Assembly: GCA_025667525.1 (NCBI GenBank)
Contig: JANFOE010000193.1
Span: 1,116,001-1,180,000 of the forward strand
Length of the DNA: 64,000 bases
Origin: Glebionis coronaria
Lineage: Eukaryota > Streptophyta > Magnoliopsida > Asterales > Asteraceae
Direction of reading: 5' to 3'
Shown: positions 33,010 through 43,140 of the stretch, one piece after another
Layout: every line of letters begins with the position of its first letter
How positions within the stretch are numbered: position 1 is the first letter of the stretch
The notes under the pieces: generated by a model
What the model was told of the DNA's origin: nothing
Databases searched by the model: none
What the model saw: the letters and a program-made list of their open reading frames with translations, nothing else
Position numbers and translations under genes: made by a program

Positions 33010-36000
33010 TGTGACAATCCGTCAATTTATGGTCGATATTTTATTCTTAATATTTATTTAAAAACATTATTTTAATGTTACAATATGAACTCACTTATTT
33101 TTGGGAAGAAATTTGGATTTACGTCTTGAAGTAGCATCGACTACGTCTAAACCGGAGGATTCTACGTTACGTGCTTACGTTTACATACACCGTCTTTGGT
33201 GACAGTCCGATATTTCAAAAATAAATTTATCCGTGAATATTATTTTGGAGTTTTAAATTTGTGTTGGTTCATAAACTCACAAATTTACGAGAAGAGATTA
33301 GGACTTACGATTTTATTTTAACTTCCTTTACGACTAAACCGGAAAACCTAGGATTACGTATTTACGTTTTCGAACTCCGTTTTTGATGAGACAATTTTTA
33401 TTAGATTCGTTTTGTGCCGTTGATTCATAATTTATAAAAACGTTTTTCGTAAAACGACCCGAGGGCACGCAAATCGAGGAATCTAGAATCGAGGAGTACC
33501 CGTAATTTAATGGGGATGAGACAAGTGGGACACTTGTCCCACCCCCACTCCAAAACCGGCCTAACTAGTACACCACACACTTGATGTGTCAAGTGTAAGC
33601 TAACTTAGCTTACACATGTACTTAGCTTAGCATGTAAGCTTACCACATCTCAAAACCACTAGCAACTTACCACTCATCTCATTTCTCACATGCAAAACAA
33701 CTACAATTTCCTCTCTGCTCTCCATATGTGCCGTCCACTTTACCACCATAAACACCCCATTCATACAAAATTTAACCACAAATCCTATGTTATTTACATA
33801 TATGTTGAAGCCCTCTTGAAACCCTATTGATTGGTGGTGATTATAACATCCAAGGAGGAGTTTCCATGAAGTCTTGAGGCTGATTTTCCACAAGGAGTAT
33901 ATGAAGATTGATGGTCTTGAAGATGGTCTTGGCTATGCACAAGTTTCTCCATCCAAATCCATGTCAAACTCATAACCAACATCAACTTGGTGGTATAAAG
34001 ATTGTCCTCCTCATCCTCTTGTTATTTTTGGTTATGTAATCATGTATTTTATTTCCTATTGTATATGTGTATGATGATTATATGATGATAAAAATATTGT
34101 GTGGGGATTTGTTGTTGATAAACATGCTTAAAAAGGTGAAAAACTATAAGAAACAAGGTTAAAAACTTGCTTAATTTAGATGGCTGTATAAAACAGTAAA
34201 GAAACATGTCATGAACTGATATAATGATGAAGTAGAATGTATTTACAGTAAGCTATGGGTCTTGTACACATGTGAGAGTTGGCCATGCAATGGAATCATT
34301 GTAATGAGTGAGATATGATCAAAACAAGTTTAGAGTACCAATCTGAGTTTACTGTTTTGGACGAATTTTAGAAAATACTTAAAGATGATTCAACAGTAGC
34401 TATAGAAGATTTAAATGGAGCACATATCATGTATTTTATGTGATAAAAATTTGAGCTTCTATCTCCATATAGAACTCTAGATATGGCAATTTTGGTGAAA
34501 GTGAAGATAAAAATCAGATTTTGGAAATTAAAGTATAATACTATTATATAAGTACTCAAAATTTAATAGTATAAAATATAAATTAAAACCCACTAACTTA
34601 TATAATACATTTATATAAATATGTACAATGGTAAATAAGTGGACATTTTATAAAAATGGTAACTTGTTAAGTTTTATAAGTTATAAAACTATAAACATGA
34701 TTTTTACGACTTTTTGGCTATTACCGTAAAATTAACGTTTTTGTTAAATAGAACTTAGACGGTTGGACCCGTCTAATGTAAACTTTTATAAACACATATA
34801 CTGATATATAAACATATATAACAAGTAAAAACCGATAAAAACCCGAACTATAGGACATACGGACATTAACGAGCTAAGTAAACATATTGGACTAATAATT
34901 GGAATAAATAAGTTAAACACTTATAAAAAGAACTTATTGGGCTTAACCCATTTAGGCCAAACTTGTAAAGTATAGATACTGATAATATAAGTATAACATG
35001 GATTAATACAAGTTAAAGAACTTATAATCAGTTTATTGGACTTAAAACACGTAAATAGGTAAAACTAGTAAACTAGTATAAAAGTTATCGACATATAACA
35101 CTAAAATGAGTAAACGAGAATATGTAAACCCACTTGATCATCATATATATATAATCATTATATGTATACATAATTGTTATTTTTATAAATTCATTGGACA
35201 TGAGTCTAAGACGAGTATTATTTGTCTAGGTTTCCGTGATTGAAGCACGTTCCGTACGTCCGAATTGTCGATAACCCGCCTTCCCACATCAACGTGAGTT
35301 CATAGCCTCGCACTCTTTTAAATGTTTTATAATGCTTTATAAACCCGCGAGGGAGATAACATGTTAGTTTTTATAAACTTAGGACACCATTTGTCCCGAT
35401 TATTTGTTTATTGATTTTGGACCCGAATGATTGAATGACCCGATTGTATGACCTAATAAATGAATAAAGGACCCGATAGATGAAATTAAATGGATTATTA
35501 AAGTTAGGTTATGTCACTAAAATTCCCATTAGCATGAATTGTGAACTACCGGGATTTGGTAGACGCTTATGCATTTAATAGTACTATTTGGGGACGATCA
35601 CCCCAGTTCGCGCCTTGACGGTTGATCCCCGTCGTGCCACGTTGATTGGTAAGCGAATTTATGTATGAGAAGATTTCCATAGCGTGACCTTTGTGACGAC
35701 ACGCTACTTTAGATGGGCAAATTTGGTATCGGGTTAGCTACCCGTTTTGGTTTTAGTAAGGTAACAATGTCATGCGGCTTATAATAATCCAAATTAACGA
35801 AATACTAATAGACGCTCCGAATTACGATGTATTGCCTGACAAGCAATACAGGGTCATACTATTGATATTATGTTCGTGTTTTGGTTTTCATAAATATATT
35901 CATATAACGGTTTTTATTTTCATACAACGTCATAAGACGTATAGTATGATGTTTTTACGACATTGGCTCGTATAATGATTTTTAAGGCAAACGCCTATAT

Positions 36001-36443
36001 TATGATTTTGATGAAAATTTGTATAAATGACTTTGGCTATTTCATGGCCTATTAAAATGATTTGTACAAAATGATTTTCAGTAATAATTTTATATTGATA
36101 TATTATATTGATGGATTTTATGAAACTCTATGAATTCACTCGGCGTTATCGCTGACCTTTTCTTTTAACATGTTTTATCTCAGGTACTTGAAGGTAATTT
36201 TCAGGAAGACAACAAGAATTCATGGCCCGCACTTAAACAATAATTTCCATTCAAATACTTTGTAAAACTTTGTATGAAATAATATGACTTGGGACCAATG
36301 TAACTTTGATATTTATGAATGGAAATGCTTTATTAATAAACGACGCGATTTTTATGCGTTGTCTATGATGTGAGTAATGTGCTATCCCGTAACACCAACG
36401 AGTCTTCCGCTGTACTGAGTTGTATAAATTTGGGGGTGTTACA
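33010..36443 (+). repeat. Tekay-2 3' LTR
   Basis: 3434 bp, about 98% identical to the 5' LTR by eye. Ends GGGGGTGTTACA and is followed by AATAG. The difference from the 5' LTR is spread evenly, with no sign of conversion tracts. Confidence 0.9.
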
Positions 36444-36448
36444 AATAG

Positions 36449-36662
36449 TGACCATCCTATGTCTTTGGGGGATGACAATTTGTCTCCTTTACCCATCCCA
36501 CCTCCTGTGGATCAAGACTTCACTTACTTTTCTTATGTCGAGAGGACTTTTCTACCTTTCATGACCTATCCTTCTGCCTCTCATTTATTATGTTCCTCCG
36601 GGACCGAGGATAAGATTTTTGATCCCGATATAACATTAGAGGCTTCCCCATGGATCATTTAA
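36449..36662 (+). pseudogene. Outer element protein, C-terminal part
   Basis: Continues exactly in the frame broken at 24214 by Tekay-2: DHPMSLGDDNLSPLPIPPP, then VERTFLPFMTYP, and ends ASPWII at a TAA (36660-36662). About 71 codons, Pro-rich then hydrophobic. With the two upstream parts this makes a protein of about 497 codons containing three in-frame stops. No known domain is seen in this piece. Confidence 0.6.
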
Positions 36663-37692
36663 TTCGGGGTCGAGTCAGGCTCGTGACTCGGTTAACAAAA
36701 ACAAGCGCTTCTCGGGAGGCAACCTGATTATCTATCTTTTATCTATTTTCTACAATAAGTGTAGGGGAGCCGTGTAGGTTGTTTGTTTTGTGTGTTGTGA
36801 TTGTGCAGGGACATGTGCTTAATGATCCACTTTTGGTACTTTTGACGAGACCCGTGTTCCCGTGTTTCTCGTGTACCCGGTTCCTTCGATAAGTTTTTGC
36901 TATTGTGATTCAATCTTGTATATAAGTAAAACAAATAAATGTTATCACTTTAGTTGTCCTTTCCTTAGCTCGATTTTAAACAACGTACTCAATGTCCTAA
37001 GTGTAGGGGAGTTTATTCTCCCACATGCTTAAACATTGAGGATAATGTTTATATTAAGTGTAGGGGGGATTTCTATCGAAATTTTAGTGGGCTTTTCCAT
37101 GAATTTGACCCCATTTAACCGGAAAATTTAAAATTTTTTCAACATTTTTCAAATTTTTGATCTATTTTGGCCTAGTAGTTTTTTTTCTTCTATCATCGCA
37201 TCGTATTTATATTCCATTTTAAGAATAAAGTCAAAATTAATAAATAAATAAAATGGTTTTAACAAGTTTAGATGTCTTTGATATATTAGGCCCGTCGTGA
37301 ATATTTTGACTCAACCCGAGTTTACTTATCCAAGTTTACTCTAGCTAGTATCCTTAACCATATGGACCTTAATTGGTTTATTAGGCTAAGCATCCACGAG
37401 TCTCATTCCTTGAGATTTTAAATTGTGGAGAACGAGAGATGATAGAGTTAATTATAAGTTTGGTATTCTTTCATTAACTTATGTGAGTTAGTTATGTGCT
37501 TTTTCTCCCATCGCTTGTTAATAAATATATTTGCAATAAATAAGGTTGTACGATTTGAAAAGTTACTTAACTTCTAGCACAAGATCGTTTAAAAGTTGCT
37601 CGGTATTAATTAGAGTTCATAGCCAAGGCATAACTTATTGAAGCGGGACGCGAAGATTGGCTTATCCAAAAAGGCCCTAACAAGGCATGAGG
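36663..37692 (+). other. Outer element 3' non-coding region, part 1
   Basis: No gene. It starts with GTCGAGTCAGGCTCGTGACTCGGTTAACAAAAAC, similar to the sequence after the Athila ORF at 48427-48460. It carries the G-hairpin (37007-37022), the AAACATTG hairpin (37031-37050) and a GTGTAGGGGGG run (37058-37068). It ends with a CCAAAAAGGCCCTAACAAGGCATGAGGAT unit, at which Athila inserted. Confidence 0.6.
37007..37068 (+). promoter_or_regulatory. Double-hairpin plus G-run module (outer element)
   Basis: GGGAG-TTTATT-CTCCC stem, then AAACATT-GAGGAT-AATGTTT stem, then ATTAAGTGTAGGGGGG. The same order occurs in Athila at 48788-48845 with changed sequence but kept pairing. A possible RNA signal or internal purine tract. 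Confidence 0.45.
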
Positions 37693-39052
37693 ATACCTGA
37701 TGAGACTGCTTTTATACATAGTCTCATCTTCCAAATAGGGCTTAAAATGCATTAAATATCATCAAAATACCCAAATATATGCTTGTGTTTGTTGCTTGTG
37801 TATTTTAGGTACGGATATTGAGAAAATGACAAAAGATCACAAGAATCATGCAAAAACGAACACGGGAAACGAAGCCGCACAATGAACCAAGCCCTAGTGA
37901 AGACTTTCCCAAGATCAATCCTTGAAGATTTGAAGAATTATGAAGAAGGGTCCTCCAATTATGAAGAATTGACACTTTATACCCTTGTATCCTCATAATT
38001 ACAAGTTTGGTCCCTAAAGTTTGTCAAAATTACAAAAAGGACCCTTAACTTTGAAGATTTGGCAAGTTTAGCCACTCAACAAAGCTAAATTGTCAACCAA
38101 TATCATCCACAAAGTCAAATACATCATGAAGTCCTTCAAAGTACAAGAAATGACAAGTTTGGTCCTTTGAAAAATCTCAAAATTACACAAAGGACCCTCA
38201 ACTTTTAACAATTGGCAAAAATGGTCCCTCAATCATCAAGACTTGGCAATTTCAGTCCTCCAAAATATAAATATTGCAAGTCTAGACCATTATCATTGAA
38301 GAAAATACCAAATCAGTCCTTCAAGAATGCAAAAATGGCAAGAAATACCCCTGAAATCATTTTACAAAACTTTTTGGGGCAAAAAGTGTGAAGTTTGAAA
38401 CTTCAATAACAAAGGAAACGAGTTTTGGGGTATTTATTTACAAAGTGGCAAGAAGAAGAAAGAAAGGGGGTAATATTGGGCCAGATAAAGAAGTTACCTA
38501 GACCAGTGACAAGCTGCCACGTGCCCCACTCACTTAAACCCACCAATCCCATTCCACCAATCCTCCACATCAGCATCCACTCACAACCGGATTAACAACT
38601 TAATTTATTAAGTTAAATTTGGGCGCCTAACACATTTTTAAACACTAATCTGGATCAAATACACCCACTATTCACACATGAACACAAATTGGGTATTTGT
38701 GTTTAAGCCAAAATTAAACCACCAAAGCATCCAGATTAGTGATTAAGCTTGTCATGAACACATCTCCACTTCAAAAACCCTTGCCACGTCACTCATCTGC
38801 TCACATGATAAACCCTTGCTACACACTTTTGGGGATACTGCCAAAACCAGCCAGAGAATCAACCATCCAGATACAAGCTTACATTTTAAGCTTTGTTTGA
38901 GCCCTTGGATCAAATTACAACAGCTATCTACTTCACAAGGCTCTAAATTCAGTCACATGATTCAAGAAGATGCCAAAACCTCAAGGGCATTTTTGGAAGA
39001 TCAAGTAGCTAGGGTTACACGTTTTTCAGCTTTCATAGTTCACTTGTAAGGC

Positions 39053-39060
39053 TATATAAA
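39053..39060 (+). promoter_or_regulatory. TATA box of the Athila 5' LTR
   Basis: GGCTATATAAAGCC about 1.35 kb into the LTR. It is the only good TATA box with a suitable position. It lies inside the 647-bp block (38589-39235) that is missing from the 3' LTR. Confidence 0.55.
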
Positions 39061-39341
39061 GCCACTTAGGCCTTCACATTTCAGTTTGCTTTTGATTTTT
39101 CCTTGTTCAAGTTTCTGTAAATCCCATTTTCAAGTTTAATGAAATTGAGTTTGAAATCTTGAAGAAAAGTCATTGGCCAATCTTGTTTACTGCTTTCATT
39201 TGTTATATGCTTTGTAGTTCTTAAAGTTCAAAACCTGTTTTTCAAAGAGGAGTGTGCAAAAGTTTGCATATTTCCTCATTTCCTTGATATTTTGCTAAGT
39301 CTTGTTCCAATCTTGGAATTCTTGGGCTATAGGGCTGATCA

Positions 39342-39417
39342 TAGCATCCTAACTGAGTTGGTTAAGGTGTGGTGAGGCTTATAACTTGGGGATAATCAAG
39401 TGTGGGGTAACAAGTTT
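39342..39417 (+). repeat. tRNA-like stretch in the Athila LTR
   Basis: CATCCTAACTGAGTTGGTTAAGG matches an A box (11 of 12 positions of TRGCNNAGTTGG), followed by GGCTTATAACTTGGGG like an anticodon arm. The B box is not preserved (GTGTGGGGTAAC). The same stretch is at 50968-51043 in the 3' LTR. Probably a tRNA-derived relic, sense orientation. Confidence 0.35.
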
Positions 39418-41945
39418 GCATTAATCAAGTTTTTCAAAGTTTCTGATTCTTATGATATTGTGCTTAACCCTTGTTCAATCTTAGCAGGATTTTTGTGGAA
39501 GCTTGTGCTTGTTCTTGCTAGCACATAAGCTCAAAATTCATGGGTGTGGATGTACATCCATGAGGTTTGCATACTTAATCTCCAAATCTGCTTAAATTGT
39601 GATTTTTGGTGATATTTGTATGAAACTGTTGTTCTTGTGAATTTTGTGGCTTGTTCTTGCTTGAATCTGATTATTATACTTGTTTGAGTGTTAATTGATG
39701 CTTGGTTGGCCTGAAATCTTGTTTTGCTTTTGAAAATTTTGATTTGAAAAAGTTAAAGGGGTGTTTGGGTCTACTGGTTTATGCTTGTTACTTGTTATTG
39801 TGTTAAGGGAAGTTGTTGTTTATGCTTTGTACCTGCTATACCTTTGTTTGAGAGTGTTTTGCTGCAACTTTTTGGGTTTGAACACTTGAATCAATCAATC
39901 TGCTATATAGACCTTGTTTCTGCTTGTTTTGACCTAGGATTTTGGGAACACTTAGTGTGTATGCATGCTTAGGGATAAAAGTGGTTTAAACAAAGTTAAT
40001 ATAACCTGTTTGAAATATTTGAGGTGTTGAAATTTGCTTGTGTGTCAAATACATCAGCAAAAGTAGAAAACTGCATGTGTTAGTGTTCATCAGTAACTTT
40101 CATTGCTTGAATCTTGCTTAACTCTTTGAACCAGTGCATGAAACCTGTTTAGACTTGCTTATTGGAGTTTATTATAGCTTTTGTGTGCATTTGGTTGAAT
40201 TTGGCTGGCTGATTTGTGCTAAAACTGCTCTTGAATGCTAAACTGCTTATTGTTCATGTTTGTATCATGTCTGATGAATGATTGATTAAACTGTATCAAT
40301 TGGGTGTTAGTGATTGTGTTATTTTGATTGTTATTGACTCCTTTTGATCCAAAGATCATTTGGGTGCCTTTGTGAAATCTGAATCCAAGAAAAAGTCACT
40401 AAAGACAAAAAGTCAAAATAGTCAAGCAGTGGAAAAAGTTTCCACTGCTCAACACCCAAAACTAGCCCCTGCTAGTGCAATTTTGTCATCAGCTTATCAT
40501 TAAGCTATCCTAACTTATTCTGACTTGCAACAACTTATTTTTTGTGATAGATCTTCATTATTTGACCCATTTAAGTGAACTGGAGCTTATGAGACTTTGA
40601 CTTTGACTTTTTACTAGAAAACCAACTTGTTTGACTTTTAACATAAGTGCTTATTTGATTTTCCAGCTTATTGAGTGTGCTTATTTGAAAGGTCTTTGGT
40701 TTTTAAGCTTAGTTTTGTCAAAAGAAACATTTTGCAACTTGAATCAGCTTCTGAGGTGGTCTAGATCATAAAAACGACTATTTTGTCATTTTGTGAATAA
40801 GTTTGTGACTTGTTTCTGGCTTATTAAGTGGGCTTATTTGAAAATTCTTTTTGCAGAAGTCTTTGTTAGGTCAAAAGAAGCTTGTGTGTAAAATTTTAGC
40901 TTATGGCAACAGCTTATAGCTTAATGGGCCAAAAAGCCCATTAAGAATAAGCTGCTTATTATAAGTTAGCTTATTTCACATTTTCAGCTTTTGGGCCTTT
41001 GGAAAAAGTTGTTTAAAATCAAATTTTGAGTCAACCTGTGCTTTTTGGGCTTAATTTGAACACTTTTTCTTATTGGGCCTTAATTAAGCCCAATAAGGGA
41101 CTGTTTTGGGTTTGGCCCATTTTCTAGGCCCAATAGGGGTATTTAGGTAATTTCACTTTCATTTCTGAGGTATTTAGGTTAAATTAAGCAAATTTGCAAG
41201 TTTTTAGAATTTTTTATAATTTTTGGATTTTTAATATTATTTTAATATTATTTTATTATTAAAAATTAAAAGTCTGATTTTCTAGGTTTTTATATTTTTC
41301 CTAGGTTCTAAATACTTAATTAGGATTTTTGCAACTTTCCAATTATTTTCTAGGTCTTTTAATTATTTTCTACAATTAATTTAAGATTTAATTGATTTTA
41401 GGAGTTTTTAATTGTTTAAAAATAGTTTTAATTGGTTTTAAAATTTTGAAAAATAGTTTTTAGCTTAATTAGAGTATTTTTAAGGTTTACAAACTTGAAA
41501 ATCTTGTTTAGGGCTTTTTAATAATTAATTTTTATTTTTAGGGCTTTAATTAGCATTAAAAAGTCATTATCTAATTAATTAAACGGTTTTTGCAAGTTTT
41601 GATTTTTTGTAAACTCTTAGAATATTATTAGGGATTTTTGGTAATTTTTAGAAATTTTTAGGTTAAGATTTTAATTTTGGTGGTTTTTAGGATTTTACGT
41701 GTACGCCTTTTTAGAATTAGTTTAATTCGTCTTCATAACCGCCATTCTCTTCTAATCCCTTTTCTATTTTTCTTTTCTCAAATATAATCACAAATTAATC
41801 CATATCATTACACACATAACACACTAGCCTCCTTGAGAACGAACTCACTTTGGGTCATTTACACACGGTTTTCCTAAATCGTCGTGCTCACTTGCCCTAT
41901 TTATTGCTTCCTTTTCCTAAAGGGGTAATTTTACAACTATCATTT

Positions 41946-41963
41946 TGGCGCCGCTGCCGGGGA
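41946..41963 (+). other. Primer binding site of Athila
   Basis: TGGCGCCGCTGCCGGGGA three bases after the LTR, the standard Athila-type primer site. Confidence 0.85.
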
Positions 41964-42687
41964 GGCGTGTTGTGTTTTGATTTGGCATTGTTGTTTTTAT
42001 ACTAACCATAATTAGTATTTGTATTAGTAGCACTCTACTAATACGTATTATCGTTTTTCGGTTTTTGTGTGAATATTATTACTATATTGTATACGTAGAA
42101 CAATAAATACACAAGTACTCCAAATACGTGAGAAATCACAACCTTGACTTGGGAGGTCATTACCCAATCATTGTATTCGAATCGCAAACCAAAGAAAAAG
42201 GCAAAAATAGATAAATACTTTCGTGAAGCTTAATCTTGAAAATACAAACTATAAGGTGGGTATAAGGCGGATATTATAAAATATATCCTAAGGAAAAAGG
42301 CTCTTAAGTGCTTCGCGCCGCCTCGTTTCCCTGCTTGCTTGTGAGTATTTGATTGTGAGAGTGAATCGAGGGTTTTGCCGCCCAATATTACTAAGTATCA
42401 TATATATTTTCTTGGTTTCTATTGATTAAACCCTCTTGAACGATTTGGTGTTCCACCATTGTTCTAAAGTCATCGAAGGCGTTCACCCCACGTGATCGTT
42501 TTCATTCTTTGAGCCTTCGTTAATCAAGAGATTTGATTAAGGAGGAGATTTGTAGATTTTTGTCTACTTAATAGATTTCACCAAACTCCAAAAAGGTTAA
42601 TACAATCAAAAACCACAAAAAAATTGAAAAAATACAAAACACCAAAAAGAATCTTCTTTGCTCATCCCCTCGTTGTACGTGACGTTT
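41964..42687 (+). other. Athila untranslated leader
   Basis: About 725 bp without a supported gene. It ends in an A-rich stretch (CACAAAAAAATTGAAAAAAT...) similar to the one before the outer element's ORF near 22751-22880. Confidence 0.6.
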
Positions 42688-43140
42688 ATGCTAACTCGAA
42701 ATCAAGCAAGACGTGCACGTAAACGAAAGAACAAAACTCCCACTCCCAACAATTCTAGTGAGGAGTCTCCTATTGACGAACCCATTGTAAGAGAAGCACC
42801 AACCATGGCGAATCGAACTATGATGGAGTTACTTCAAGCACCCACCGAGGGTTATGGAGAGGCTATTGTGATTCCCGCTATCCTTGCGGAGAATTTTGAG
42901 GTGAAAACGGGTTTGTTGTCCATGATTCAAAACAACAAATTCCGTGGTGATGAGAAGGACAATCCACACAACCATATCCGCCAATTCAATCGTCTTACCG
43001 CTACTTGCAAGTTTAAGGATGTCTCTAACGACTCGATTAAGATGATGCTTTTTCCGTATTCGTTAGCGGGGCCCGGCAAAAATTTGGTTAGAGAAAGAGC
43101 CACCCAATTCTATATTGACGTGGAAGGATCTCGTGTCTAA
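42688..43140 (+). pseudogene. Athila gag, N-terminal part
   Basis: From the ATG at 42688 (MLTRNQARRARKRKNKT, a strongly basic start). Then MANRTMMELLQAPTEGYGEAI, AENFEVKTGLLSMIQNN and FRGDEKDNPHNHIRQF, the start of the retrotrans_gag capsid domain. One extra base in the GGGGCCCGG run near 43072-43080 shifts the frame; the last 20 residues are out of frame. The following entry carries the capsid domain on. An upstream in-frame start at 42658 is not an ATG and is not used. Confidence 0.85.

Larger units (their letters stand above)
24215..36443 (+). mobile_element. Tekay-2: Ty3/gypsy Tekay element with decayed interior
   Basis: A 12.2-kb plus-strand element with target duplication AATAG (24210-24214 and 36444-36448), LTRs of 3438 and 3434 bp, an initiator-Met-type primer site and a polypurine tract. 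The interior (5.36 kb) contains RT, integrase and chromodomain relics in the normal order but with stops every few dozen codons. The LTRs differ by only about 2% (by eye, about 75 changes). It splits the outer element's ORF. Confidence 0.9.
37698..41942 (+). repeat. Athila 5' LTR
   Basis: 4245 bp, TGATGAGACTGCTTTTATAC to ...TTTTACAACTATCA. It holds the TATA box at 39053 and, downstream of it, a tRNA-like stretch at 39342-39417. The second half is rich in GCTTATTT-type words, like the outer element's U5. The short open frame at 39781-39972 is repeated in the other LTR and is not a gene. Confidence 0.92.

Noticed and set aside
33627..33893. 88-codon minus-strand frame in the Tekay-2 3' LTR
   Set aside because: The matching part of the 5' LTR is not open, and there is no domain. 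A chance frame.
39781..39972. 63-codon frame present in both Athila LTRs (also 51407-51598)
   Set aside because: It is LTR sequence; conservation between the two copies only reflects recent insertion.
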